A DNA stretch of 64,000 nucleotides, from NCBI RefSeq assembly GCF_002025255.2, contig NZ_CP054587.1, positions 1,178,001 through 1,242,000 of the forward strand, written 5' to 3'. This document shows positions 1 through 11,473 of the stretch, piece after piece; position 1 is the first letter of the stretch, and each line of letters begins with the position of its first letter. A model generated the notes under the pieces. That model was not told the DNA's origin. It did not search any database and saw nothing but the letters and a program-made list of their open reading frames with translations. The position numbers and the translations under genes were made by a program. The stretch is from Halolamina sp. CBA1230 (GTDB lineage: Archaea > Halobacteriota > Halobacteria > Halobacteriales > Haloferacaceae).

Positions 1-921
1 CGGTACTTCGACGAGTACGAGTTCGAGAGCATCGAGGGGATCGGCGGCGACGCCGTCGAGGAGAAGAAGTACAAGAAAGGCGCCTGCTCGCAGTGTGCCT
101 ACGCCTGCAAGCTCCCCACGAGAGACGAGGAGCGCGGCGTCGAGACCGAGGGGCCGGAGTTCGAGACGGTGTACTCCTTCGGCAGCTGTCAGGGCGTCGG
201 CGACATCGTCGACGTGATGATCTCGAACGAGCTCTGTGACCAGCTCGGGATGGACACCATCTCCGCGGGCGTCACGGTCGCGGCGTACCTCAAAAGCGAG
301 GAGGAGTTCGGGAACGCAGATCTCGCCCACGAGACGCTGGAGAAGATCGCCCACCGCGAGGGGGTCGGCGACCTGCTCGCCGAGGGGGTCGACCGCTGTC
401 ACGAGGAACTAGGGGTCGGCAACTACACCGTGAAGGGGCTGGAGTTCGCGGCCCACGACGGCCGCACGCTCCACGGCCAGGGGCTCTCCTACGCGGTCGC
501 GAACCGCGGCGCCGACCACATGTACGGCGGGATGCTCGGGCTGGAGTACTCCGGCGAGGTCGACCCCGAGGGGACGCTGGGCAAGGCCGAGACGCTCGTC
601 GGCCTCGAGAACCACAACGTCGTCCGGGACTCCGGGGTGATCTGTGCGTTCGGCGGCGACTACATGACCGACGAACGCCTCGAACAGCTGTTCGGCGTCG
701 AGTACGAACGGCTCCAGGAGATCGGCGCCACGGCTGTCGAACGCGAACGTCACTTCAACAACAAGCGCGGCAAGGACGTCGCGGACGACGACCTCCCCTA
801 CGAGATCCCGAATCTCGCCGAGGCCGTCCAGCAGTACTACGAGGCCCGCGGCTGGAACGAGGACGGCACCGTGCCGGACGCCGACGTGGACTCGGTCGCG
901 CCCGCCAGCGCGGACGACTGA
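1..921 (+). CDS. Aldehyde:ferredoxin oxidoreductase, C-terminal part (5' end off window)
   Basis: The frame is open from the first base, so the N-terminal half of the protein (family about 600 residues) lies outside the window; 306 residues are visible. They contain the C-x2-C-x3-C iron-sulfur site (Cys29, 32, 36 of the visible part) and a later Cys215 in a DSGVICAF context that fits the fourth [4Fe-4S] ligand, plus the AOR-type segment CDQLGMDTIS. The AOR family oxidises aldehydes to carboxylates with a tungsten bis-pterin cofactor and ferredoxin. A MoaD/SAMP-like gene converges on it 27 bp downstream, which fits a link to pterin-cofactor sulfur supply. An upstream GTG at 169 is internal, not the start. 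Substrate unknown. Confidence 0.93.
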   Translation, partial: RYFDEYEFESIEGIGGDAVEEKKYKKGACSQCAYACKLPTRDEERGVETEGPEFETVYSFGSCQGVGDIVDVMISNELCDQLGMDTISAGVTVAAYLKSEEEFGNADLAHETLEKIAHREGVGDLLAEGVDRCHEELGVGNYTVKGLEFAAHDGRTLHGQGLSYAVANRGADHMYGGMLGLEYSGEVDPEGTLGKAETLVGLENHNVVRDSGVICAFGGDYMTDERLEQLFGVEYERLQEIGATAVERERHFNNKRGKDVADDDLPYEIPNLAEAVQQYYEARGWNEDGTVPDADVDSVAPASADD

Positions 922-948
922 GTATCCCCCGCCGCCGTTCTCTCCTCC

Positions 949-1233
949 CTACCCGCCGTACACCGACGGCACGATCCGCACTGTGTCGCCGTCGTCGAGT
1001 TCCGTATCGAGCCCGTCGAGGTGTTTCACGTTCTTCCCGTCGACCGTCACGACCGTCGATCCCTCGGTGGTTCCGCCCTCCTCGTCGACGATCCGCCCCT
1101 CGAGACTGGGGTACTCGGCCTCCAGGCCCCGTAGGAGCGCCCCGACGGTCGTCCCGGGGTCGTACTCGCCACCGACGTCCTCGACGCCGGCGTCGTCGCG
1201 GAACGGGCCGAACAGTTTGCAGTCGACGTTCAT
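949..1233 (-). CDS. MoaD/ThiS family ubiquitin-like protein (SAMP-like)
   Basis: A 94-residue beta-grasp protein beginning MNVDCKLFGPFRDDAG and ending VRIVPSVYGG. The C-terminal Gly-Gly is the tail that E1-like enzymes adenylate in MoaD, ThiS and haloarchaeal SAMP proteins, so the protein could serve as a sulfur carrier for molybdo/tungsto-pterin synthesis, as a protein modifier, or both. I chose the ATG at 1233 because the MoaD-like fold starts there; an in-frame ATG at 1257 would add eight residues. It is convergent with the aldehyde:ferredoxin oxidoreductase gene, whose cofactor needs a MoaD-type sulfur donor. Function is inferred from family and context. Confidence 0.85.
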   Translation of the reverse strand: MNVDCKLFGPFRDDAGVEDVGGEYDPGTTVGALLRGLEAEYPSLEGRIVDEEGGTTEGSTVVTVDGKNVKHLDGLDTELDDGDTVRIVPSVYGG

Positions 1234-1287
1234 GCGGTTCGATACCGGCGCTGCCAAGAAGTAGCCGACGGTCCCACTCGGCGGCTC

Positions 1288-2130
1288 TCAATCAGCCAGC
1301 GGACCGGCCGAAACCGCCCCGCCTGCGGACGGTTCGACGACCCCAATCGAACCCTCGAACCCCGCGACCCAGGCGAACCGTCGGCCGTGCCAGTCGCCCG
1401 CCGGTACGAGGTCGAACGACTCCCCCGCGGCGTCGAGATCGGACGTTCCGAGCAGGAACGCGGTCGGACGCGGGTTCGTCGCGTGTGACGCCGACTCCGC
1501 CAGCACGAGCGGCGTTCCCGGAACGTCGAAGCAGCTCCCGTCGACGCCCTCGTGGTCGAACGGAACCGGTCGCGGCGTGTGGAAGCCGGCCGCGAACCGG
1601 TCGCTCCACGCCCCCGCGTCCTCGACGGCGACGACGACGTCCGAGACACCCGCGAGCGGCCCGTCTCCGAGCCCGTCAGTGGGTGTGACGCGGAATCGTC
1701 GCGGGGTGCGGTCCGCGACGAGGAACGGGTAGGCGGTGCCGTCGGCGTCGTCACCGAGGAACGCCATGTCCCACTCGATGGACGTGCCGTCGGGCCGTTC
1801 CCGGCCGCGGTGGTGCGGGCCGTCGATCGGCGTTCCACGTCGGACGTGCCGGACCGCACGCTCGGCGACGTCGTCCACCAGCAGCGCCCACGCCGCCGGG
1901 CCGGCGTCGGCCGCGAGCAGGGCCGGCCAGAACACGGCCGCCGACGGCGGCGTGTCGGGTGTCGGCCCGATGAGTTCGAGGTAGCTCCCGTCCGGGAAGC
2001 CGAGGACGGACATCTGGGTGGTTCCGTGGTCGTGGACGCCGCCGAACGCGGGGGCGAAGCCGGCGGCTTCGAACCGCTCGACGAGCCCGGACTGGTCACT
2101 GGCGCCGACGACTGCGTGGTCGATCTGCAC
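1288..2130 (-). CDS. VOC / glyoxalase-like domain protein
   Basis: A 280-residue protein that starts MQIDHAVVGASDQSGLVERF. The opening, with a His in the first beta strand and a later SYLELIGP segment, is typical of the glyoxalase-like (Glyoxalase_3) branch of the vicinal-oxygen-chelate superfamily. These are metal-dependent lyases, dioxygenases or resistance proteins; the substrate cannot be read from the sequence. The C-terminal half (from about residue 155, DVVVAVEDAGAWSDRFAAGF) looks like a second, degenerate VOC module. It stands alone between the MoaD-like gene and ychF on the same strand. Confidence 0.8.
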   Translation of the reverse strand: MQIDHAVVGASDQSGLVERFEAAGFAPAFGGVHDHGTTQMSVLGFPDGSYLELIGPTPDTPPSAAVFWPALLAADAGPAAWALLVDDVAERAVRHVRRGTPIDGPHHRGRERPDGTSIEWDMAFLGDDADGTAYPFLVADRTPRRFRVTPTDGLGDGPLAGVSDVVVAVEDAGAWSDRFAAGFHTPRPVPFDHEGVDGSCFDVPGTPLVLAESASHATNPRPTAFLLGTSDLDAAGESFDLVPAGDWHGRRFAWVAGFEGSIGVVEPSAGGAVSAGPLAD

Positions 2131-2183
2131 GCTCGGAGGTCACGCGGCGAGGAGAAAGGCGTATCGGCGAGCCTGTCGCGCCC

Positions 2184-3374
2184 TCAGCCCGTCGTCACGA
2201 TCTCGACCACGTCGCGGTGGGCGAGCTCGTGGTCCGACCCGACCTGCCGGCCCGAACGGCAGTCGATCCCGTGGAGCAGACCGTCGCCCACGTCGGAGTG
2301 GATCGTGTACGCGAACTCCTCGACGGTGCCACCCTCGGGGAGGACGAAGCAGTCCCGGAACACGCCCTTCTCGTCTTTCGACCCGTTGGCACTGCCGGGG
2401 AACACGCCGATACAGCCCAGCGTCTCGAACAGCGCGGTCTCCAGTGCGTCCTGCACGCCGGTACCGTCGTACTCGCCGACGAACTCGCGGATCTGCTCGA
2501 GCCCTTCTTCCTGCTCGTCACTCACGTCGCCGACGATCTGGAAGTCGGACTCGCCGGGCGTGTAGTCGACGACGCCGGCGTCGTCCGCCTTCTTCAGGGA
2601 CTTCTCGGCGTGGGCGCTGACGGGGACGAAGTCGAGGTGGTCGTACTGCGCCTCGTCGGTGATCTCGGCCCAGTTCTCCTGGGCGGCGGGCGTGTCCATC
2701 TTGTTCGCGGCGATCACGATCGGCTTGGTGCGCTTGCGGATCTCCCGGGCCAGTTCCTCGCGCTCGTCGTCGTCCCACGCCTCGGGGTCGAAACCGATCC
2801 CCTGCCCGAGGATGATCTGCTTGATCTCCTCGGCGACGATGCCAAAGGCGTCCATCTGTTCGCCGAGCGCCTCCTCCACGTCCCCGTCGCCGCCGTGGTA
2901 GCCCGAGAGGTGGCGTTCGATCCCCTTCTCCAGCACGTCGAGATACCACATGTCGATCTCGTTCTCGAGGAACGCGATGTCCTCGCGCGGGTCGTGGCCC
3001 TCGGTGGCTTCGCCCTCGAGGTCGGTCTCGCCGGAGAAGTCGACGACGTGGACCAGCACGTCCGTCTCGTTCAGGTCCGCGAGGAACTGGTTCCCCAGCC
3101 CGTTCCCCTCGTGGGCGCCGGGGATGAGGCCGGCCACGTCGACGAGTTTGACCGGGACGAACCGGGTGCCGTCGTCACAGTAGCCCACGCTCGGGGTGCA
3201 CGCCTCGTCGAACTCCGGGGCCGCACACGCCACGCGCACGTACGCCTCGCCCACGCTGGGGTCGATGGTCGTGAACGGGTACGCGCCCTCCGGCACGTCG
3301 TTCATCGTCGCGGCGTTGAACAGCGTCGACTTCCCCACGGAGGGCTTGCCGACGAGTCCGATCCGATAGCTCAT
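2184..3374 (-). CDS. ychF: YchF/OLA1-family GTP/ATP-binding protein (copy 1)
   Basis: A 396-residue cytoplasmic Obg-superfamily NTPase. Visible motifs: P-loop GKPSVGKST near residues 8-16, the switch I region YPFTTIDP, the G3 motif DVAGLIPGAHEG, and AANKMD as the nucleotide-specificity motif. The C-terminus (VEEFAYTIHSDVGDG...DVVEIV) is a TGS domain. YchF proteins bind ribosomes and are linked to translation and redox stress. The ATG at 3374 sits directly before the fold; the longer frame to 3446 adds 24 unrelated residues. A second, divergent YchF gene lies at 30081-31262. A TTTTGTC element near 3404 is a weak TATA box about 30 nt upstream. Confidence 0.93.
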   Translation of the reverse strand: MSYRIGLVGKPSVGKSTLFNAATMNDVPEGAYPFTTIDPSVGEAYVRVACAAPEFDEACTPSVGYCDDGTRFVPVKLVDVAGLIPGAHEGNGLGNQFLADLNETDVLVHVVDFSGETDLEGEATEGHDPREDIAFLENEIDMWYLDVLEKGIERHLSGYHGGDGDVEEALGEQMDAFGIVAEEIKQIILGQGIGFDPEAWDDDEREELAREIRKRTKPIVIAANKMDTPAAQENWAEITDEAQYDHLDFVPVSAHAEKSLKKADDAGVVDYTPGESDFQIVGDVSDEQEEGLEQIREFVGEYDGTGVQDALETALFETLGCIGVFPGSANGSKDEKGVFRDCFVLPEGGTVEEFAYTIHSDVGDGLLHGIDCRSGRQVGSDHELAHRDVVEIVTTG

Positions 3375-3491
3375 TGGGACAGCCGATGTGGCTCCCGGAC
3401 AAAAGGCGTCCCATCGGCGCCGTCTCAGATTGAGACTCTCACACACGGCCGAGCCGGAGGGGATATGCCCCGCCGGGACCGAGCGGCGGGT

Positions 3492-3797
3492 ATGAGCGAC
3501 GACGCTGCGGAGGCGGGTACGGGCGACACGTTCGGCGTCGGGATCCGCGTGACCGAGGCGGAGCTACGCGTCGTCGTCCGGGTGCCGTCGGAGATCGACT
3601 CGGGCTGGACCGATCCCGAGTCGTTCCAGGGGATGGTGGAGCAGGTGCTCTGGGAACGGCTCGATCGAGAGGAGACGCTGCGGGCGATCGCGTCCGACAC
3701 AGACCCCGGGGAGACAGTGATGCTCGGGACGGTAACGCTCCGCCCGGACGGAACCGTCGTGGACAGCTCACTCGAGGCGCCGCTACTCGGGGAGTAG
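3492..3797 (+). CDS. Conserved haloarchaeal hypothetical protein (101 aa)
   Basis: A small acidic protein that begins MSDDAAEAGTGDTFGVGIRV and ends SSLEAPLLGE. No known motif is recognised; the core (ELRVVVRVPSEIDSGWTDPE and VLWERLDREETL) alternates short strands and a helix. The ATG at 3492 follows a 118-bp gap after the divergent ychF start. Its last 15 bp overlap the 3' end of the convergent gene on the minus strand, so the two share a stop-codon region. Function unknown. Confidence 0.72.
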   Translation: MSDDAAEAGTGDTFGVGIRVTEAELRVVVRVPSEIDSGWTDPESFQGMVEQVLWERLDREETLRAIASDTDPGETVMLGTVTLRPDGTVVDSSLEAPLLGE

Positions 3798-4613
3798 CTC
3801 CACGGCCAGCCCGAGCTCCGCGGCGCGCTCGGGATCGTAGCGCCGGCAGTCGTATCGGTTCGGCCCGTTGGTGTCGGCCCGTACCGCGAGCGCGTCCAGC
3901 TGGGCGAACGCCGAGAGTGTCGCCCCCAGCGTGCGCGAGGAGAGCTCCGCATCGAGCTGGCCGGCCTGGACGTACGAGCGGTCGACGCGGTCCAGGACCT
4001 CGATCGCGTCCCGCCAGTACCGCCGGAAGTAGCCGAACGTCGTCGGGTCGGCCGTCCGGAGGCGTCGAACCGCGGTCGGCGCGTCGGTGTCGAACGCCGG
4101 CTCTCCCACCGTCTCCGCGAACGTGTCGGCGAAGGCGACGGTATCACGCGCCGAACAGTCGCCGAGAGCTGCAACCACTCCCGAACCTGCCCGTTCAGTG
4201 CGCTGGCTGAACCGATCGAGGAGCGCTTCGACGGTCGCCCTGTCGGTGTCCTCACGGAGATCCGCCAGCGACTCGACGTAGACGACCGTCCCGCGCGGGC
4301 TGTCCTCCCACCCGTCGAAGAACCGATCACACACCGATCCGAGCTGCTCGCCGGTGACGGGGCGTTCGACCTCGGAGACGACGAGTTCGTCCGAGACGAC
4401 GTTCGTCCGTGTCGTCGTCGCGGCCCCACGTGTGAACTCGAAACAGTCGACGATCCCCATCCGTGCCGCGTCCCCGCGCCAGCGGCGATGCCACTGGTCG
4501 GCCGTCGAGTCGGTCAGCAGCGCGAGGAGGTTCCGCCCCGCAGCTTGTTCACGGAGCGTCCGCTCGGCCCGGTCAGTGTCGAACGAGAGGGCCCCCGGGC
4601 CGTCGTCGGTCAT
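3783..4613 (-). CDS. Conserved haloarchaeal protein, RecA/KaiC-like fold with C-terminal winged-helix-like region
   Basis: A 276-residue soluble acidic protein. The N-terminal two thirds look like the haloarchaeal proteins with a RecA/KaiC-type alpha-beta fold but no Walker A motif: RNLLALLTDSTADQWHRRW, then TNVVSDELVVSEVERPVTG and GTVVYVESLADL. The last about 80 residues (TTFGYFRRYWRDAIEVLDRV onward) look like a winged-helix domain. Such proteins are usually regarded as regulators, but no function is established that I can name. A clear TATA box 27-35 nt upstream of the ATG indicates a leaderless transcript. It lies just downstream of the 5S rRNA on the same strand. Confidence 0.72.
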   Translation of the reverse strand: MTDDGPGALSFDTDRAERTLREQAAGRNLLALLTDSTADQWHRRWRGDAARMGIVDCFEFTRGAATTTRTNVVSDELVVSEVERPVTGEQLGSVCDRFFDGWEDSPRGTVVYVESLADLREDTDRATVEALLDRFSQRTERAGSGVVAALGDCSARDTVAFADTFAETVGEPAFDTDAPTAVRRLRTADPTTFGYFRRYWRDAIEVLDRVDRSYVQAGQLDAELSSRTLGATLSAFAQLDALAVRADTNGPNRYDCRRYDPERAAELGLAVELLPE

Positions 4614-4639
4614 CGTGTCGATTACAACGACTGTACGGG

Positions 4640-4648
4640 TATAAAAAT
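4640..4648 (-). promoter_or_regulatory. TATA box, leaderless promoter of the 4613 gene
   Basis: On the minus strand the sequence reads ATTTTTATA, centred about 31 nt before the ATG at 4613, the spacing expected for transcription starting at the start codon. The T-run also lies 3' of the 5S gene on the same strand, so it could act as a termination signal for the rRNA operon too. Confidence 0.65.
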
Positions 4649-4751
4649 ACGCATTCCGGTGGATGGGACATCCTCGTGACGTATCGAAACCCAGCGAGCA
4701 ACGATCGCGAAGCGACTCGCTCCTCGAAACTCAGAATACCGCAATGAATAG

Positions 4752-4872
4752 AGAGACGGCGAGCGGACTCTCCCAGCGGGTCGCCCACGCCAGTACTCGT
4801 CCACACGTAGGTGAGCTTAACTTCCGTGTTCGGGATGGGTACGGGTGTTGCCTCACCACTCTGGCCGTCTCA
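4752..4872 (-). rRNA. rrf: 5S ribosomal RNA
   Basis: About 121 nt. The 5' GAGACGGC and 3' GCCGTCTC ends pair as the terminal helix I, and the internal strings CCCGTACCCATCCCGAACAC and AAGTTAAGC are diagnostic for archaeal 5S rRNA. Ends are estimated from helix I and may be off by one or two bases. It is the last gene of the operon 16S, tRNA-Ala, 23S, 5S. No tRNA-Cys follows it, unlike in several other haloarchaeal operons. Confidence 0.95.
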
Positions 4873-4923
4873 CGCCGAGTCGCGGAATCGAACCGCGAGC
4901 AAACCAAGCTCGGTGATGATCGA

Positions 4924-4964
4924 ACCGTGTGTATGCGTAGTCCAGTTCGCACCTGGACCCGTTC
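4924..4964 (-). other. 23S rRNA processing stem, 3' arm (bulge-helix-bulge)
   Basis: This segment pairs with 7948-7988. On the transcript: a 22-bp outer stem with one mismatch, a 3-nt bulge (GAA, 4946-4948), a 4-bp helix GTGC/GCAC (4949-4952), then a 12-bp stem (4953-4964). A 4-bp helix flanked by two 3-nt bulges on opposite strands is the substrate of the archaeal splicing endonuclease. Confidence 0.9.
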
Positions 4965-4999
4965 AAAACGGGCGCAGTGCAGAGATATCCGATTACCGG

Positions 5000-7906
<2,907 letters not shown>

Positions 7907-7947
7907 CTGTCGGTAATCGTCTATCGTCGTTCCACTGCAACCCGGAT

Positions 7948-7988
7948 GAACGGGTCCAGTGGGTGCCTGGACTACGCTTACACACGGT
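7948..7988 (-). other. 23S rRNA processing stem, 5' arm (bulge-helix-bulge)
   Basis: Partner of 4924-4964: 22-bp outer stem (7967-7988), GCAC helix (7963-7966), 3-nt bulge CCA (7960-7962) and 12-bp inner stem (7948-7959), read on the minus strand. It lies in the tRNA-Ala to 23S spacer. Confidence 0.9.
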
Positions 7989-8131
7989 CGTCAGTGCACG
8001 TCCCGTGGGTGACACGGGAGCGTACTCGGACCCTTCCCAGACGCGTTCTCACGGTCTGGTGCATCGATCGTTCTGGACTCCATCGTACTTCCGTCGGGCA
8101 TATAACCCACACGGTTTCCTTCTGTCCGAGA

Positions 8132-8203
8132 TGGACTCGCGGGGATTCGAACCCCGGGCATCCTCCTTGCAAAGGAGGCACTCTCCCACTGAGCTACGAG
8201 CCC
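8132..8203 (-). tRNA. tRNA-Ala (anticodon UGC)
   Basis: A 72-nt gene in the 16S-23S spacer. The acceptor stem GGGCTCG pairs with CGAGTCC with one G-U pair; the anticodon arm CCTCCTTTGCAAGGAGG presents TGC; the T arm contains GGTTCGAATCC. CCA is not encoded. Ala(UGC) in this spacer is the normal haloarchaeal arrangement. Confidence 0.97.
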
Positions 8204-8207
8204 TATG

Positions 8208-8235
8208 GAGCCTTGGTAGTTCTAAGGTGCCCGGT
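8208..8235 (-). other. 16S rRNA processing stem, 3' arm (bulge-helix-bulge)
   Basis: Pairs with 9873-9900. A 15-bp perfect stem (8208-8222), a 3-nt bulge TTA (8223-8225), a 4-bp helix CACC/GGTG (8226-8229) and a 6-bp stem ACCGGG/CCCGGT (8230-8235), minus strand. This is the archaeal splicing-endonuclease site that releases pre-16S rRNA. Confidence 0.9.
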
Positions 8236-8296
8236 CGGAACCGGTGGCACCGAAACGGCGAAAGGTGGGTCTGCCCAGAGGGCAGATCCCGGTCAG

Positions 8297-9768
<1,472 letters not shown>

Positions 9769-9872
9769 GTGTACGTGCATAACGCACGTGGGTTTGGCGG
9801 GTCGGATCACACAATGTGATCGTTACCAATCTGGTCTTGCGTATCGGTTACCGTTCGCTGCCCGCCGGCCGA

Positions 9873-9900
9873 ACCGGGGGACACCGAACTACCAAGGCTC
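9873..9900 (-). other. 16S rRNA processing stem, 5' arm (bulge-helix-bulge)
   Basis: Partner of 8208-8235: stem 9886-9900, GGTG helix 9882-9885, bulge TCC 9879-9881, inner stem 9873-9878, on the minus strand in the 16S leader. Confidence 0.9.
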
Positions 9901-9979
9901 GCATCAGAAGCCGTCCTGTGGCGGACCACGGGGGCGGCGTCCTCATCTTTCTTCGGACCCAAACGTTTCGCCCGACGGG

Positions 9980-9988
9980 GGATAAACC
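9980..9988 (-). promoter_or_regulatory. rrn P2: Candidate rRNA operon promoter P2 (TATA-like)
   Basis: Minus strand reads GATGGGTTTATCCCC, a TATA-like TTTATC in the 16S leader about 215 bp upstream of mature 16S. Haloarchaeal rRNA operons often have several promoters. Only the position and the box support this one. Confidence 0.4.
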
Positions 9989-10069
9989 CATCGAAGCGAG
10001 CCGGGTCCACGCACCGTCCCGGGTCGCCCCGGACCGCGGCGCGTTCTTCGCATTCCATTCGATGGGAGT

Positions 10070-10082
10070 AGAATACTTAACC
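10070..10082 (-). promoter_or_regulatory. rrn P1: Candidate rRNA operon promoter P1 (TATA-like)
   Basis: Minus strand reads AGGGTTAAGTATTC, resembling haloarchaeal rRNA promoter boxes, about 305 bp upstream of 16S and outside the processing stem. A start about 25 nt downstream would be near 10047. It lies between the rRNA operon and the divergent tbp gene. Confidence 0.5.
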
Positions 10083-10161
10083 CTGATGTTTCGATCGACC
10101 ACTGGGTGGCGTTACCGTGCGAAAGCAGTCACATGGTTCCCCGTCGGCCCCGCCGAGGCGG

Positions 10162-10185
10162 TATATAAGGGAACCGTTTATAAGG
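10162..10185 (+). promoter_or_regulatory. Tandem TATA boxes of tbp
   Basis: Two TATA elements stand 15 bp apart: TATATAAGG (10162-10170) and TTTATAAGG (10177-10185). Both are followed by the same G-rich step, so the region looks like a duplicated promoter core. The second is centred about 32 nt before the ATG at 10212. Because the gene encodes the TATA-binding protein, the second box could allow autoregulation (inference). Confidence 0.7.
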
Positions 10186-10211
10186 GCTGGGGGAGCAATA
10201 AAGGGTGAACG

Positions 10212-10772
10212 ATGAGCTCGCCGGCAGACTCAATCGAGATCCAGAACGTGGTCGCATCGACGGGTATCGGGCAGGAGCTCGACCTGGAAGCGTTGGCGGA
10301 GGACCTCCCGGGTGCCGACTTCAACCCCGACAACTTCCCCGGTCTCGTCTACCGGACGCAGAGTCCGAAGGCGGCGGCGCTGATCTTCCGCTCCGGGAAG
10401 ATCGTGTGCACGGGCGCGAAAAGCATCGACGACGTCCACGAGGCGCTGGGCATCATCTTCGAGAAGCTCCGTGACCTCACCATCCCGGTCGAGGACGATC
10501 CGGAGATCACCGTCCAGAACATCGTCTCCAGCGCCGACCTGGGACACAACCTCAACCTCAACGCGCTCGCGATCGGCCTCGGTCTCGAGGACGTGGAGTA
10601 CGAGCCCGAGCAGTTCCCCGGCCTCGTCTACCGCATGGACGAGCCCGACGTGGTGATCCTGCTGTTCGGCTCGGGGAAGATCGTCATCACCGGCGGGAAG
10701 CGCACCGAGGACGCACAGGAAGCCGTCGAGCAGATCGTCGAGCGAATCGAGGGACTGGGCCTGCTGAGCTGA
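10212..10772 (+). CDS. tbp: TATA-box-binding protein
   Basis: A 186-residue general transcription factor with the two imperfect direct repeats that form the TBP saddle. Repeat 1 runs from IEIQNVVASTGIGQELDLE to about residue 90, repeat 2 from ITVQNIVSSADLGHNLNLN to the end. Each holds the signature FPGLVYR...LIF/LLF-GSGKIV-TG. TBP recruits TFB and RNA polymerase to TATA boxes. Haloarchaea usually carry several tbp genes; this one lies divergent from the rRNA operon, with about 440 bp shared between it and 16S. The C-terminus (GLGLLS) lacks an acidic tail. Start is the ATG at 10212. Confidence 0.97.
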   Translation: MSSPADSIEIQNVVASTGIGQELDLEALAEDLPGADFNPDNFPGLVYRTQSPKAAALIFRSGKIVCTGAKSIDDVHEALGIIFEKLRDLTIPVEDDPEITVQNIVSSADLGHNLNLNALAIGLGLEDVEYEPEQFPGLVYRMDEPDVVILLFGSGKIVITGGKRTEDAQEAVEQIVERIEGLGLLS

Positions 10773-10861
10773 ACCGCCCGAGCGCGGCCCGCTTTTTCGA
10801 CGTCGGACGGAGTGTGACACCGGCACAAAAGGCATAACCCTGCGGCGCGAAGCCGCCGATA

Positions 10862-11473
10862 GTGGCATCCCGTGACCACGGCCCGGACGGCCGGGGCGCC
10901 CCGGGCCCAGACGCGCAGCACCGTTCGGCCGAGGGGACGACGGCCCCCGAGGCTGCCCGACGACAGCCGGAGGATCCGCCGATCCGGAACCCGGGGCAGT
11001 ACTCCCTGACAGACCACGTCCGCGAGCGGCTCGCACAGGCCGGTCGCTACGTCACGCTCGACGGCATCGACGCCGCGATCCGGGCGGGACAGCTCCGCTG
11101 GAACAGCAGCGACGGCTGGCGGTTCGCCCGCGTCGAGGAGGGTGTCCGTCTCGTCGTGGTCGTCTGTGACACCGAGACCGCCTCGCCGGTGGTCGTCACG
11201 GCCTGGACCGAGATCGACGACATCGCCGCCGCCGACGCGTCGGATCGCTGGGACCGCACCGACATCGAGACGATCCGGCTCCGGAGCACGCTCTCGGAAC
11301 GCTCCGACGAGCACGTGCCCGAGCACATCCGCCCGCGCGACGTCCCTCGCCCGTTCCACGTCCGCGGCCACGAACTGGTGACCGACCCCGGCGACGGCCA
11401 CGTGCGCTGCGTGGACTGTCACGGCCGCTTCCGCTCGAAGGGCGAACTCGACCGGGCGACCTGTTCGCGCTAG
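10862..11473 (+). CDS. Hypothetical protein with DUF4258-like domain and C-terminal Cys cluster
   Basis: A 203-residue protein reading from a GTG at 10862. The first about 45 residues are low-complexity and the real start could be later. Residues about 47-120 (YSLTDHVRERLAQAGRYVT, then IDAAIRAGQL, ARVEEGVRLVVVV) have the His-Arg helix, helix, strand order of DUF4258-type domains, found in small toxin-like proteins; this similarity is tentative. The C-terminus holds Cys residues in RCVDCHGRF and ATCSR, a possible zinc site. It converges on the erythromycin esterase-like gene with a 4-bp overlap of stops. Confidence 0.65.
   Translation: MASRDHGPDGRGAPGPDAQHRSAEGTTAPEAARRQPEDPPIRNPGQYSLTDHVRERLAQAGRYVTLDGIDAAIRAGQLRWNSSDGWRFARVEEGVRLVVVVCDTETASPVVVTAWTEIDDIAAADASDRWDRTDIETIRLRSTLSERSDEHVPEHIRPRDVPRPFHVRGHELVTDPGDGHVRCVDCHGRFRSKGELDRATCSR

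Noticed and set aside
2217..3491. Upstream part of a 526-codon plus-strand frame
   Set aside because: It is antisense to ychF; only the part from the ATG at 3492 is a plausible gene.
4600..4751. tRNA-Cys expected after 5S in haloarchaeal rRNA operons
   Set aside because: No cloverleaf or T-arm sequence is present downstream of 5S.
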